Assembly: GCA_003521625.1 (NCBI GenBank) | Contig: DPHV01000024.1 | Span: 238,815-302,814 of the forward strand | Direction of reading: 5' to 3' | From: Ruminococcus sp. | Lineage (GTDB): Bacteria; Bacillota; Clostridia; Oscillospirales; Acutalibacteraceae | DNA length: 64,000 nt | Shown here: positions 18,818-27,313 of the stretch, in pieces | How positions within the stretch are numbered: the first letter of the stretch is position 1 | Layout: each line of letters begins with the position of its first letter | Notes under the pieces: generated by a model | What the model saw: the letters and a program-made list of their open reading frames with translations, nothing else | Databases searched by the model: none | What the model was told of the DNA's origin: nothing | Position numbers and translations under genes: made by a program

Positions 18818-20296
18818 TTACAGAATTATACAGATGAGTCCGTTACAGCCGTCATTGATGATTTTTTCAATCGTTTCCCCTATTCTTCTGCGGGCGTCTG
18901 ACGGCATTCTGGAAAGCTTGTTGTGTAAGCCTTCGTTCACAAGCTCGTGAACCGACTTGCCGAAAATATTGCTCTCCCATATCTTCTCGGGATTTTCTTC
19001 AAACTCCTTGAGCAGATATGATACAAGCTCTTCTGACTGCTGTTCCGAGCCGACTATCGGCGTTACTTCGGTTTTGGTTTCTACCCTCATCATATGGATT
19101 GACGGTGCGCTTGCCTTGAGTCTGATTCCGTACTTGCCGCTTTGCTTGATTATCTGCGGTTCTTCAAGTGAAAGCTCGTCAATTGTCGGCATAACGATGC
19201 CGTAACCTGTTTCCTTTACCTGCTCGTAAGCCTGCGCAATCTTGTCAAATTCCTTCTGCTTTTTGGATAGATTGTTGATACATTCAAGCAGTTCACACTC
19301 GTCTTTTATTTCGATTTCGGTTTCTTCAGAAAGCACCTTATAAAATAGTGATGTATCAATTCCTACCGATATTGTAGCTATTCCCCTGCCGAGGTCGAGG
19401 TTTGTCAATTGAATATTGTTGATGTACTCACACTCTGACAACTCGTGAATTGTCTGCTGAATTTCACGAATCTTTTCAATTTTCTTTGCAGAGTCTTTGA
19501 TTGAATTGAAAATTACCGATTTCAGCCAATGGTCTTTGTCAAGCTTTACAACCCACTTTGGAATATCAACCTTGATTTCACGAATCGGAAATTCAAAGAG
19601 AAGCTGTGCAAGCACCCTTTTGATTTCATTTTCGCTTAACTCCATACAACTGACAGGCAGAACAGGTACTTCATACTGCTTTGACATTTCTGCGGCAAGC
19701 GCAATTGTGTGCTCTGCTTCAGGTTCGGTTGAGTTCAGCAGGACGATAAACGGCTTATTGATTTCCTTGAGCTCGTTAATAACACGCTGTTCGCTTTCAA
19801 TGTAGTCCTCTCTCGGTATTTCACTGAAAGAGCCGTCGGTTGTAATTACAAGTCCGATTGTTGAATGGTCGGTGATTACCTTTTTTGTGCCGATTTCAGC
19901 TGCATCATCAAACGGAATTTCTTTATCAGACCACGGCGTTTTTACCATCCTCGGCATATCCTCTTCACTGTAGCCGAGTGCGCTGTTGACAATATAGCCT
20001 ACGCAGTCAATCATTCTGACTTTGAAGGTAGTGTTGTTTCCAAGGTTAATTTCAACCGATTCTTCCGGAATAAACTTTGGCTCGGTTGTCATTATTGTTC
20101 TGCCTGCCGAGGACTGCGGAAGCTCATCAACCGTTCTTCTGTAGATATTTTCGTCCTTTATATTAGGAAGAACAAGTGAGTCCATAAAACGCTTGATAAA
20201 TGTTGATTTGCCTGTTCTGACGGGACCGACAACGCCGATGTAAACATCGCCGTCGGTACGTCTGGAAATATCCTGATATACGTTTCTCTCTTCCAT
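18818..20296 (-). CDS. spoIVA: Stage IV sporulation protein A
   Basis: Morphogenetic ATPase that polymerises on the outer forespore membrane to form the basement layer of the coat; 492 residues, the family norm. Walker A is GPVRTGKST (24-32, K30), followed by the TRAFAC-type MIDCVGY segment. The protein ends in the hydrophobic NGLICIIL typical of SpoIVA. ATG at 20296 follows TAGGAGGA. It lies 10 bases downstream of sipL; SpoVM, its membrane anchor partner, is encoded 5 kb away. Confidence 0.97.
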   Translation of the reverse strand: MEERNVYQDISRRTDGDVYIGVVGPVRTGKSTFIKRFMDSLVLPNIKDENIYRRTVDELPQSSAGRTIMTTEPKFIPEESVEINLGNNTTFKVRMIDCVGYIVNSALGYSEEDMPRMVKTPWSDKEIPFDDAAEIGTKKVITDHSTIGLVITTDGSFSEIPREDYIESEQRVINELKEINKPFIVLLNSTEPEAEHTIALAAEMSKQYEVPVLPVSCMELSENEIKRVLAQLLFEFPIREIKVDIPKWVVKLDKDHWLKSVIFNSIKDSAKKIEKIREIQQTIHELSECEYINNIQLTNLDLGRGIATISVGIDTSLFYKVLSEETEIEIKDECELLECINNLSKKQKEFDKIAQAYEQVKETGYGIVMPTIDELSLEEPQIIKQSGKYGIRLKASAPSIHMMRVETKTEVTPIVGSEQQSEELVSYLLKEFEENPEKIWESNIFGKSVHELVNEGLHNKLSRMPSDARRRIGETIEKIINDGCNGLICIIL

Positions 20297-20306
20297 TATT
20301 TTCCTC

Positions 20307-21836
20307 CTATATTTTCGGAATCAACAGCATTTGCGAGCTGTCAAGCGTTATGTTTTCCGCAGAATTTTCCGAAAGCAGTAAATCAAGCCTTGTGTTGTGA
20401 GTTTTGGCTATATTCCACAGGCTTTCACCCTGCTTTGCAAAATACAAGGTCAATGCACAGTTATCGGCAACAATAGGCTTATCTTCAAACAGTTCCATAC
20501 CGCAAACTGCTCTTAAACGCTCCGCCTTTTCCGCACAGGCGCAGAGCTTTATTTCACACCGAACCTCAATTGTATTGTCATCAACGAGTCGGTAGCTTAT
20601 GCTTGAAATATGAGGCTGAATATTTTTTAATGTATTGAAATCCGATGCAGTATTGAAAGTGTGCTCGTATTCGCAGTTGCGTTCAATAATTGTGGGTATA
20701 CTGTCTTCGTTGAGCGCAAGTATGCAGATGTTTATTTTTCCACCGGCTTTTAATCCGTTATCGGAATTTTTCTGTTCGCAGGAAACGCCGTCGGTGAAAA
20801 TATCAAGTACCTTTGTAATCTTACCGTTATCTACCTTCACAGAGATTTTCTCCATCTGTGTTTCAGATATAGGAGCAACCTCGTTTGAAATTGAAAGCTG
20901 TTCGAACTCCGGTTTTGAGGCACATTCTACAGAATATGAATCAACAATTATCTCCTCGTCGTCAATTAAGTAGCCTTCCTCCGTAACGCAAAGCATAATA
21001 TCAACAACAATTGACGGCTTTTCAGACAGCATATCATTTTTGAGTCGTATGTCATACGACATTATATCGCACTCAACATTATTGATAGTCTTTTCGTCAA
21101 TACCTTCGCAATCAATTATTTGATTGAACGGCAGAAGATAATCTATCTTTCCGATTTCTCCCGATTCGACATCGGAAATGTAAAGTAGCTTCAGATTGAT
21201 TTCTCCGTTAATCATAAGCTTGCCTGTTACCGCCTTTGCATCGGTCAGGCTTACATCAACTGATGAACGTACTATAGACTCAATAGCAGGCTTATCTGCT
21301 ACAGAAACTTCTTCACAAATATTGAACTGTTCCTGACATAAAGACTTCAGGTCGGTACAGCTTACTTTTTTCGTTAATGATTCAATACTTGAATCTTTTG
21401 ATGAGTAAATACTTGTCTTTGAACTTGATTTGACTTTAGCATACAGCGAAAAAGCCCCATGCATTACAAGTCTTCTTGGGCTTAAAGCACGGCAGTTTAT
21501 GTATTCTGATTTTGTTTTTGTAATAATTACGGGATTATCAGGCGTTTCCTTAACGGAAAAACTCTGCGAAAAATTAACACTCTGCTCACAGCATCTTATG
21601 GTCTTTTTTATGCTCTCAACGTACATTACATTGACAACGCAAATTCCGTCAATCTGAAGCTGACCTCCCGAAAGGCTCTTTGACTGGATTTTTGGCGTGA
21701 GGGTACATTTGAGAATTTTTTCAATATCCGGACAATAATCGGGCAGAGTAAGGTCAACGTCTGCGAGCTGTTCGGCAACCGTATCAAGCACCGTAACAGA
21801 GGTGCTAAACGTTCGGTTCTCCTGATTAAACTCCAT
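20307..21836 (-). CDS. sipL: SipL-like spore coat protein (DUF3794 repeats and LysM)
   Basis: A 509-residue protein with three repeated DUF3794-type segments (roughly 35-150, 165-300 and 320-440) and a C-terminal LysM domain (about 462-507, ending in MLLIPKI). This architecture and its position beside spoIVA match SipL of Clostridioides difficile, which binds SpoIVA through its LysM domain and attaches the coat to the forespore. ATG at 21836 follows AAGGAGAG. It is the first gene of a two-gene unit with spoIVA. Confidence 0.9.
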   Translation of the reverse strand: MEFNQENRTFSTSVTVLDTVAEQLADVDLTLPDYCPDIEKILKCTLTPKIQSKSLSGGQLQIDGICVVNVMYVESIKKTIRCCEQSVNFSQSFSVKETPDNPVIITKTKSEYINCRALSPRRLVMHGAFSLYAKVKSSSKTSIYSSKDSSIESLTKKVSCTDLKSLCQEQFNICEEVSVADKPAIESIVRSSVDVSLTDAKAVTGKLMINGEINLKLLYISDVESGEIGKIDYLLPFNQIIDCEGIDEKTINNVECDIMSYDIRLKNDMLSEKPSIVVDIMLCVTEEGYLIDDEEIIVDSYSVECASKPEFEQLSISNEVAPISETQMEKISVKVDNGKITKVLDIFTDGVSCEQKNSDNGLKAGGKINICILALNEDSIPTIIERNCEYEHTFNTASDFNTLKNIQPHISSISYRLVDDNTIEVRCEIKLCACAEKAERLRAVCGMELFEDKPIVADNCALTLYFAKQGESLWNIAKTHNTRLDLLLSENSAENITLDSSQMLLIPKI

Positions 21837-21866
21837 ATTTATCTCTCCTTTTGATTTTATATAATA

Positions 21867-21895
21867 AATATATTAGAGTATTAATCAAAATATAC
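21867..21895 (-). promoter_or_regulatory. Possible sigma-E promoter of sipL-spoIVA
   Basis: On the minus strand GTATATT (21895-21889) and AATATATT (21874-21867) are 14 bases apart, about 30 bases before sipL. The elements and spacing resemble mother-cell sigma-E promoters. The region is AT-rich, so this is tentative. Confidence 0.35.
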
Positions 21896-21913
21896 CATAT
21901 AAGAAAATTTGGC

Positions 21914-21945
21914 GCAAAAAATGAGCCGACAAACAGTCGGCTCAT
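21914..21945 (-). terminator. Terminator of the scaffoldin-like gene
   Basis: ATGAGCCGAC and GTCGGCTCAT form a 10-base stem followed on the minus strand by TTTTTTG. Confidence 0.85.
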
Positions 21946-21959
21946 CAGATTAATATTTT

Positions 21960-24900
21960 TTATTTGAACGAGGAAATAATACCAATGGCAAACTTACAGA
22001 TAAGTGTTGAATCCTGAACATTAACTGCTCCGTCAAAGTTTACGTCAGCTCTTTTTATCTGATCATCAGTCAATTTAACAATATTAGCAGCATGTTTCTG
22101 AACAAGAGTTGCATCTGCTACATTAACAACGCCGTCGTAGTTTACATCGCCGTAGAAAATGTGTTCTGTCGGCTCATTAAGAGTAATTCTTCCGGAGAGC
22201 TTCATATTCTCAAATCCGGGAGTTGATGTAATGTCAATAAACTTGCTGTCATCAACAGGATAAGCCTTAATTACATTAAAGTTGCTATCCTTATAAGCAA
22301 CACCGAGTATTTCAATATCAAGGTCAATTGTAGTTTCACCTGTTCCGATAATATCAAAGGTTACTGTTACAAAGTCTTTTTCTGTTGTAAAATCATATAA
22401 ACTAAGGCTTGAGAAACCACCTTTAATTCTATTGTTCAAATCAGTATTAATAACTGCACTTGAGACATTAGGCATTACACCATCGGGATTTTTCTGCGGG
22501 TCATATGAAAGCTTTGAGCTGTCATATGTAAGACACCATTGTGAGTTTACAAACTTCATAGATGAAGTGAGTTTATAAGAAACTGTTACTGTTGAAGTAT
22601 CTTTGTCGTATTCCTGTGAAACAGGAGGAAGAATATTTGAAGTAGCGTTTACCTTTAAAGTATCTGTTACAGGAACTGTTGTAGGTTCTGTTGGTTTGGT
22701 TGTAGGTTCTGTAGGCTTTGTAGTAGGCTCTGTAGGCTTAGTGGTAGGAACAGTCGGATTTGTAGTAACAGGAACAGTAGTTGGAGTTGTTTGCGGATCA
22801 AAAACTGTTTTTACTGTATAAGTTTCTTTTTCAAAACCGGGAATCGAAGTTACATCCTTAATCTCACCAAAATCTACTACATAAGCAATAGTGGGTGTGC
22901 TGCCAAATTTTTTATATGCAACACCGAGAACTTTCACAAAGAGATTAACATCAGCAGTGCCTTTTCCGATTACGTCAAATGTGATTGAAACAAAGTCAGA
23001 TTCATTTGAGAAATCTACAAGTGAAGCTGTTGTGAAGTTACCCTTAATCTTGCCTTTTGTATTTTCATAGATAACTGCTGAAGAAACATTAGGCATTAAA
23101 TTGCCAATATTTGCAGAATTGAATGAAAGCTTTGAAGTATCATACTCTAATTCCCATTCGGAATTAATTAATTTCATAGCAGAGCTGAGTTTGTACGAAA
23201 CAGTAACCTGCTTTTCGCTTGATGAATATGTCTTCGAAGCTGCCGGGAAGAAGTTTGAGGTAGCGTTTACTGTAAGAGATGAAGCTGCTGTTGTAGGCTG
23301 CTGTGTTGTAGCCTGTGTAGGTTTAGCAGTTGTAGCCTGGGTTGGTAAAACTGTTGTCGGTTGTACATCTGTTACAGCTGAAGCTGAACCTGTGATTGAA
23401 GAAGATTCAAATCCCGATATACCAGAAAGGTCTTGTTTTATACTGTTTACAACTGCATTTTTATATACAAGTGAGTTGTTGGATTTATATCCGACAGAAA
23501 GCTCCTGAACATTAAGAGTAACGTCAGTTGAACCGCTACCAATAATTTCAAATGTAGCCTTAACAAAAGGTTTTGATGAAGTAAAATCATAAAGCTTAGT
23601 TACATTAGTAAAGTTACCCTTAACGATTCCGTCCATAAAGTTGACAACACCGTCAGTAACATTCGGCATTAAATCGTTTGATGTAGAAACAAGTTTAAGC
23701 TTTGTATTATCATACGAAAGCGACCATTGACTGTTTACAAGCTTCATAGAAGACTGTAAATCGTATGAAACAGTAACAGTTTTTGCATTACTGTCTGCTT
23801 TTACAGTGTTAGTAGCAAAGAGATTTGATTTTGCATTTACTGTAAGTGTGTTTGATACGGGTGTTGTCGTTGTTTTAGCTGTTGTTGGCTGTGTGGTTGT
23901 TTTAGCTGTTGTTGGCTGTATGGTTGGTTTAGCTGTTGTTGGCTGTGTGGTTGGTTTAGCTGTTGTAGGTTGAGTTGTGGGTTTTGCTGTAGTCGGCTGT
24001 GTTACAGGTACGTCACCGCCTAAATTACCGATTCTTGCAAATGAAGAAGTAATAACATCTTCGTCGTCCTTTTCGTGAGATGTACTTGCATCGCTACCGT
24101 AAGAGCCTGTAGTGTTATCAAGCATAGTGTCATCAAACGGAATACAGTCAAGACCTGACTCACCTCTTGTAGCTACTACCATTGCGCCTAAACCGTTGTT
24201 CTCGATATAGCTTGAATTGATTCCGAGTGTTGACAGCGGAATTTTAATCTCATAGAATGAGTCATATTTTGTGTTATGAGTACCGCTTGAGCCTTTGAAT
24301 GTTTTATAGTCAACCCAGTCGGCGTCATTTGAATAAACATCAGAGGTATCTTCCGAATAATTCAAGCCAATGATTGAATCACAAACATTACCCTCTGCCA
24401 TTTTATACTCAATACCGTTATCCTTAAAGGTTTTTAAGCCGTTAGTATAGTTGGTATTACCTTGTTCGTCAACAGCAGTAAACATACCGGGAGTACCGTT
24501 TCCGACCTTTCCGCTCATATAAAGCAGGTGGTCAACGTGCTGATTAAAGGTAAGTCCCATTTTCCGTCCCCAGATAGGGTCGCCGTTTGTATTTTTGTTA
24601 GACATTGATGTGCTTGACGGATCAACGCTCAATGCAAGAATTAACGGAACATCAAGAACACGTCCGCCGTCAGAAAGAGGACCGTCGCCTTCTCTTGCCC
24701 ATGTGTCTGTTGTGTTTACCATCTGCCATGCAACATAGAGATTGTTATCATCCCACGCAGCATAGAGTGCGTATGTATCGAGGACGCAGTTTTCATGTCC
24801 TCCCTTATAGTGGTTTGCCACGTCCCAGGCTGCACCTTGAGCAATGAGCATATCGGAGGACCAATCACTGTAACTTCCATCAATAGTAATTGTCTTTTTC

Positions 24901-25043
24901 ACTCCGATTTTTCCCTGCGGGTTCGTTGCGTATTTGTCACACAACGTACCGGTTGATGCGTTTACAGTGAAAGATACCGAAACGCATGTTATAAGCATTA
25001 ATACGGTCAGAATAACGCTTATAGCTTTTCTTGTGCTTTTCAT
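21960..25043 (-). CDS. Exported scaffoldin-like protein: CBM74-like, three cohesin-like modules, dockerin
   Basis: A 1027-residue secreted protein. A signal peptide (1-29) is followed by a module (about 32-342) clearly homologous to the CBM74-type module of the protein at 56145-58340: shared motifs include DGxxSDWxSxM, DAYALYAAWD-type sequence and STSHEKxD. Three repeats of about 155 residues (about 398-553, 591-745 and 794-955) with cohesin-like strand patterns (SLSYDNTKLKL, FVKATFEIIG) are joined by Thr/Pro linkers. The C-terminal type I dockerin (964-1027) has two Ca-binding segments, DVNYDGVVNVAD and DVNFDGAVNVQD. ATG at 25043 follows TAGGAGG. It probably binds starch and links amylosome proteins. 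The repeats could instead be carbohydrate-binding modules. Confidence 0.82.
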   Translation of the reverse strand: MKSTRKAISVILTVLMLITCVSVSFTVNASTGTLCDKYATNPQGKIGVKKTITIDGSYSDWSSDMLIAQGAAWDVANHYKGGHENCVLDTYALYAAWDDNNLYVAWQMVNTTDTWAREGDGPLSDGGRVLDVPLILALSVDPSSTSMSNKNTNGDPIWGRKMGLTFNQHVDHLLYMSGKVGNGTPGMFTAVDEQGNTNYTNGLKTFKDNGIEYKMAEGNVCDSIIGLNYSEDTSDVYSNDADWVDYKTFKGSSGTHNTKYDSFYEIKIPLSTLGINSSYIENNGLGAMVVATRGESGLDCIPFDDTMLDNTTGSYGSDASTSHEKDDEDVITSSFARIGNLGGDVPVTQPTTAKPTTQPTTAKPTTQPTTAKPTIQPTTAKTTTQPTTAKTTTTPVSNTLTVNAKSNLFATNTVKADSNAKTVTVSYDLQSSMKLVNSQWSLSYDNTKLKLVSTSNDLMPNVTDGVVNFMDGIVKGNFTNVTKLYDFTSSKPFVKATFEIIGSGSTDVTLNVQELSVGYKSNNSLVYKNAVVNSIKQDLSGISGFESSSITGSASAVTDVQPTTVLPTQATTAKPTQATTQQPTTAASSLTVNATSNFFPAASKTYSSSEKQVTVSYKLSSAMKLINSEWELEYDTSKLSFNSANIGNLMPNVSSAVIYENTKGKIKGNFTTASLVDFSNESDFVSITFDVIGKGTADVNLFVKVLGVAYKKFGSTPTIAYVVDFGEIKDVTSIPGFEKETYTVKTVFDPQTTPTTVPVTTNPTVPTTKPTEPTTKPTEPTTKPTEPTTVPVTDTLKVNATSNILPPVSQEYDKDTSTVTVSYKLTSSMKFVNSQWCLTYDSSKLSYDPQKNPDGVMPNVSSAVINTDLNNRIKGGFSSLSLYDFTTEKDFVTVTFDIIGTGETTIDLDIEILGVAYKDSNFNVIKAYPVDDSKFIDITSTPGFENMKLSGRITLNEPTEHIFYGDVNYDGVVNVADATLVQKHAANIVKLTDDQIKRADVNFDGAVNVQDSTLICKFAIGIISSFK

Positions 25044-25101
25044 TGTTAATTAACCTCCTAAAATTTTTACAATTATTTACCAATAACTGAACAACAACAT
25101 A

Positions 25102-25130
25102 ATTATATAATCTTTTAAGTAAAAAGACAA
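25102..25130 (-). promoter_or_regulatory. Promoter of the scaffoldin-like gene
   Basis: On the minus strand TTGTCT (25130-25125) and TATAAT (25107-25102) are 17 bases apart, leaving a leader of about 50 bases. Confidence 0.6.
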
Positions 25131-25138
25131 TATAAAAA

Positions 25139-25178
25139 TAAGATGTACATAGCTTTTTGTCACTATGCACATCTTACA
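25139..25178 (-). terminator. Terminator of the spoVM transcript
   Basis: On the minus strand AAGATGTGCATAG and CTATGTACATCTT form a long stem with one mismatch, followed by ATTTTTAT. It ends the two-gene spoVM unit just before the scaffoldin promoter. Confidence 0.75.
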
Positions 25179-25220
25179 TTGTTAAATTTCGTCAATAATT
25201 ACATATCTATTTTGTAGTTG

Positions 25221-25310
25221 CTAAATTGTCTGATGTTCTTTTTTAATCCTGAATATTCTCCTTAGTAATGCTGATATAAATTTTGGTCTTTCAATAAGTA
25301 CAACTTTCAT
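25221..25310 (-). CDS. spoVM: SpoVM-like 29-residue coat anchor peptide
   Basis: A tiny gene that ordinary length cut-offs miss. The peptide begins MKVVLIERPKFISALLRRIF and ends in a basic tail; it has 29 residues. It aligns without gaps to the start of Bacillus SpoVM (26 residues), sharing M1, K2, I6, P9, K10 and F11. P9 is the residue that makes SpoVM lie in the convex forespore membrane. A perfect CGGAGG lies 8 bases before ATG at 25310, inside the stop region of the preceding small gene. SpoVM recruits SpoIVA, which is encoded 5 kb away. A strong terminator follows. Confidence 0.85.
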   Translation of the reverse strand: MKVVLIERPKFISALLRRIFRIKKEHQTI

Positions 25311-25314
25311 AAAC

Positions 25315-25458
25315 TTACCTCCGTATACAAGATATGCTTACTATTACAAGTGCAGCGGCTGCTACAATCAGCACCCATTCGCACGGCAGCAATGTTGCAA
25401 TAAGCAAGCCTAAGCCGAAAAATACTGCCGATTTTACTCTTTGTCTGTAGCAATTCAC
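25315..25458 (-). CDS. Small membrane protein upstream of spoVM (47 residues)
   Basis: Short protein beginning at GTG 25458 with N-terminus MNCYRQRVKSAVFFGLGLLI, a hydrophobic hairpin (about 11-22 and 28-42) and C-terminus SISCIRR. AAAGGG lies upstream. Its stop is 4 bases before the spoVM start and its last codons contain the spoVM ribosome site, so the two are translationally linked. The layout (Cys/Arg head, two short membrane helices, Cys-Arg tail) resembles small uncharacterised proteins I recall from other Clostridia. A role in sporulation is inferred only from the neighbour. Confidence 0.65.
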   Translation of the reverse strand: MNCYRQRVKSAVFFGLGLLIATLLPCEWVLIVAAAALVIVSISCIRR

Positions 25459-25511
25459 CGTATCACCCTTTAACAGTCTATACAAAAAGAATATTTGTGT
25501 GATTATACATC

Positions 25512-25540
25512 TTGAAATTTTATTAGTTTTATTCTAAAAT
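25512..25540 (+). promoter_or_regulatory. Promoter of the pseudouridine synthase-cohesin operon
   Basis: TTGAAA at 25512-25517, 17 bases, TAAAAT at 25535-25540, 23 bases before the start codon. It is divergent from the spoVM unit. Confidence 0.55.
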
Positions 25541-25563
25541 TATAGTTAAATGCGGAGGTAATT

Positions 25564-26523
25564 ATGAGAACTCTTGAAATTAAGAAAAATGACGCTAATC
25601 AGCGGCTTGATAAGTTTTTGCAAAAGCATTTTAAGACAATGCCAAAAACACTTATGTATAAATATATTCGAAAAAAATGTATTAAACTGAACGGCAAAAA
25701 GTGCGAGATTTCAGCGTTGCTTAACGAGGGAGATATTCTGACGTTTTACATTAAGGACGAATTTTTTGAAGCCGCAGAGGAAAAGAATTACGACTTTTTG
25801 AAGGCTCCTGCTAAATTTGATATTGTATACGAGGACGAAAATATTATTTTAATTGATAAAAAGCCGGGTGTTATTGTTCACCCCGACAAGAATTATCATT
25901 TTGATTCTCTTGTTGCAAGGGTACAGCACTATCTTTACGACAAGGGAGATTACAATCCCGATGAAGAAAAAGCCTTCTCCCCTGCCCTTGTAAACAGGAT
26001 TGACAGAAACACGGGCGGAATTGTTATTGCGGCTAAAAATGCTGAAAGTCTGCGTATTCTTAATAAAAAAATGAAAACAAGAGAGCTTGAAAAATACTAT
26101 CTCTGTCTTGTCTGCGGAAAGCCTGAAAAGGAAAGTGACACTCTGCATGGCTTTATCACGAAAAATGAGAGTAAAAATAAGGTTACTGTTCATAAAAAAG
26201 AGGTTGAAAATTCAAAGGAAATCAAAACAAAATACAATGTGCTTGATTATAACGGAAAGTACAGCCTTGTAGAGGTTGAGCTAATGACCGGCAGAACTCA
26301 CCAAATAAGAGCACATATGGCGTCAATCGGTCATCCGCTTGCCGGTGACACCAAGTACGGCTTTGCTGACAAATCTAAAAGTCATTTTAAATATCAGGCA
26401 CTTTACAGTTACAAAATCAGATTTAATTTTTGTGATGACGCAGGCAGTCTTGAATACTTAAACGGAAAAGAATTCAGTGTGAAAAATGTTTGGTTTGCAA
26501 AAAACAACAAAATTTCTATATAA
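25564..26523 (+). CDS. RluA/RluD-family 23S rRNA pseudouridine synthase
   Basis: Isomerises uridine to pseudouridine in rRNA; 319 residues. An N-terminal S4 RNA-binding domain (about 12-65) is followed by the catalytic domain with NRIDRNTGG, where D147 is the expected catalytic aspartate, and the later motif RTHQIRAHMASIGHPLAGDTKYG. The exact target base cannot be told from sequence. ATG at 25564 follows GCGGAGG. It shares an operon with the cohesin protein 9 bases downstream. Confidence 0.93.
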   Translation: MRTLEIKKNDANQRLDKFLQKHFKTMPKTLMYKYIRKKCIKLNGKKCEISALLNEGDILTFYIKDEFFEAAEEKNYDFLKAPAKFDIVYEDENIILIDKKPGVIVHPDKNYHFDSLVARVQHYLYDKGDYNPDEEKAFSPALVNRIDRNTGGIVIAAKNAESLRILNKKMKTRELEKYYLCLVCGKPEKESDTLHGFITKNESKNKVTVHKKEVENSKEIKTKYNVLDYNGKYSLVEVELMTGRTHQIRAHMASIGHPLAGDTKYGFADKSKSHFKYQALYSYKIRFNFCDDAGSLEYLNGKEFSVKNVWFAKNNKISI

Positions 26524-26532
26524 AGGTTTATT

Positions 26533-27300
26533 ATGCATAAATTTAGAAGAAATATATTCAGATTATTTATTTTGATAATAACTGTTGTTCTGTTATCTTA
26601 CGGTTCACTCATAACTGCTTTTTCTTTAACTAAAGTAGATTTTGTGTTAAACGATTGTAATTGTGACAACAACAGGCTGTTTACAATTGCAATGACTGCT
26701 GACTGTGACAAAAAGCTGTGTGCCGCAAGCTTTGAATTTACTTATGACAAGAGTATGTTTGAATTTCGCAGTGCAAAGGTTAGTGATAACAGCTCAAAAA
26801 TCACATATAACGAGCTTGAGGATAAAGTAAAGCTTGTTTTTCTTAATGCAGACGGTATAAATATTAATAACGGTGAATGTATATTTACTCTGACCTTTAA
26901 AGCCGTAAAGTCAGGAACAGGATATATCGACTTTTTCGTCAGCGATTGTGTTGACTCCGATATTAATTCGATTGATGCAGGAAAATGCACTTCTGCCAAA
27001 ATAACTGTAAATTCAAAATCCGACAAAAACAGTTCGGATAAAAGCAATAGTTCAGATAAAACAGGCAAAAGTGAATCATCAGGCTCTAAAAGTGAGCGAA
27101 AAAAGGCAGAAGAAACAACCTCGGCTTCTACATATGATGAAATAGGACAACTTAATTCTTTTGATAATCCAAATACAAGACTTTTGATTATCGGAATTGC
27201 TCTTGGTGCTTCATTAATTGCCGCAGTTATGCTTGCTTATAATATTTTTAAGAAAATAAAATCAAATAGGAATAAACGCAAAAACAGCCCCGATAAATAA
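26533..27300 (+). CDS. Membrane-anchored single-cohesin surface protein
   Basis: A 255-residue exported protein. It has an N-terminal signal segment (about 10-33), one cohesin-like domain (about 36-157; strand motifs SFEFTYDKSMFEF, KVKLVFLNADGI and CIFTLTFKAV), a Ser/Lys/Asp-rich linker (about 158-205), and a C-terminal helix (about 216-240) with a basic tail. The sequence NPNTR just before the helix could be an unusual sortase site, but a plain membrane anchor is as likely. Proteins of this design anchor dockerin-bearing enzymes to the cell, so this may hold amylosome parts. ATG at 26533 follows AAAGG. Confidence 0.75.
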   Translation: MHKFRRNIFRLFILIITVVLLSYGSLITAFSLTKVDFVLNDCNCDNNRLFTIAMTADCDKKLCAASFEFTYDKSMFEFRSAKVSDNSSKITYNELEDKVKLVFLNADGININNGECIFTLTFKAVKSGTGYIDFFVSDCVDSDINSIDAGKCTSAKITVNSKSDKNSSDKSNSSDKTGKSESSGSKSERKKAEETTSASTYDEIGQLNSFDNPNTRLLIIGIALGASLIAAVMLAYNIFKKIKSNRNKRKNSPDK

Positions 27301-27313
27301 TCGGAGCTGTCTT
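27283..27313. terminator. Bidirectional terminator at the end of the cohesin gene
   Basis: ACAGC-CCGAT and ATCGG-GCTGT pair around AAATA, followed by CTTTAATT. It overlaps the last codons of the cohesin gene and the end of the convergent gene. Confidence 0.55.

Noticed and set aside
22660..24010. Thr/Pro linker repeats of the scaffoldin-like gene considered as a CRISPR or minisatellite array
   Set aside because: The repeats are short, in frame and encode PTTxPTT-type linkers; there are no regular spacers.
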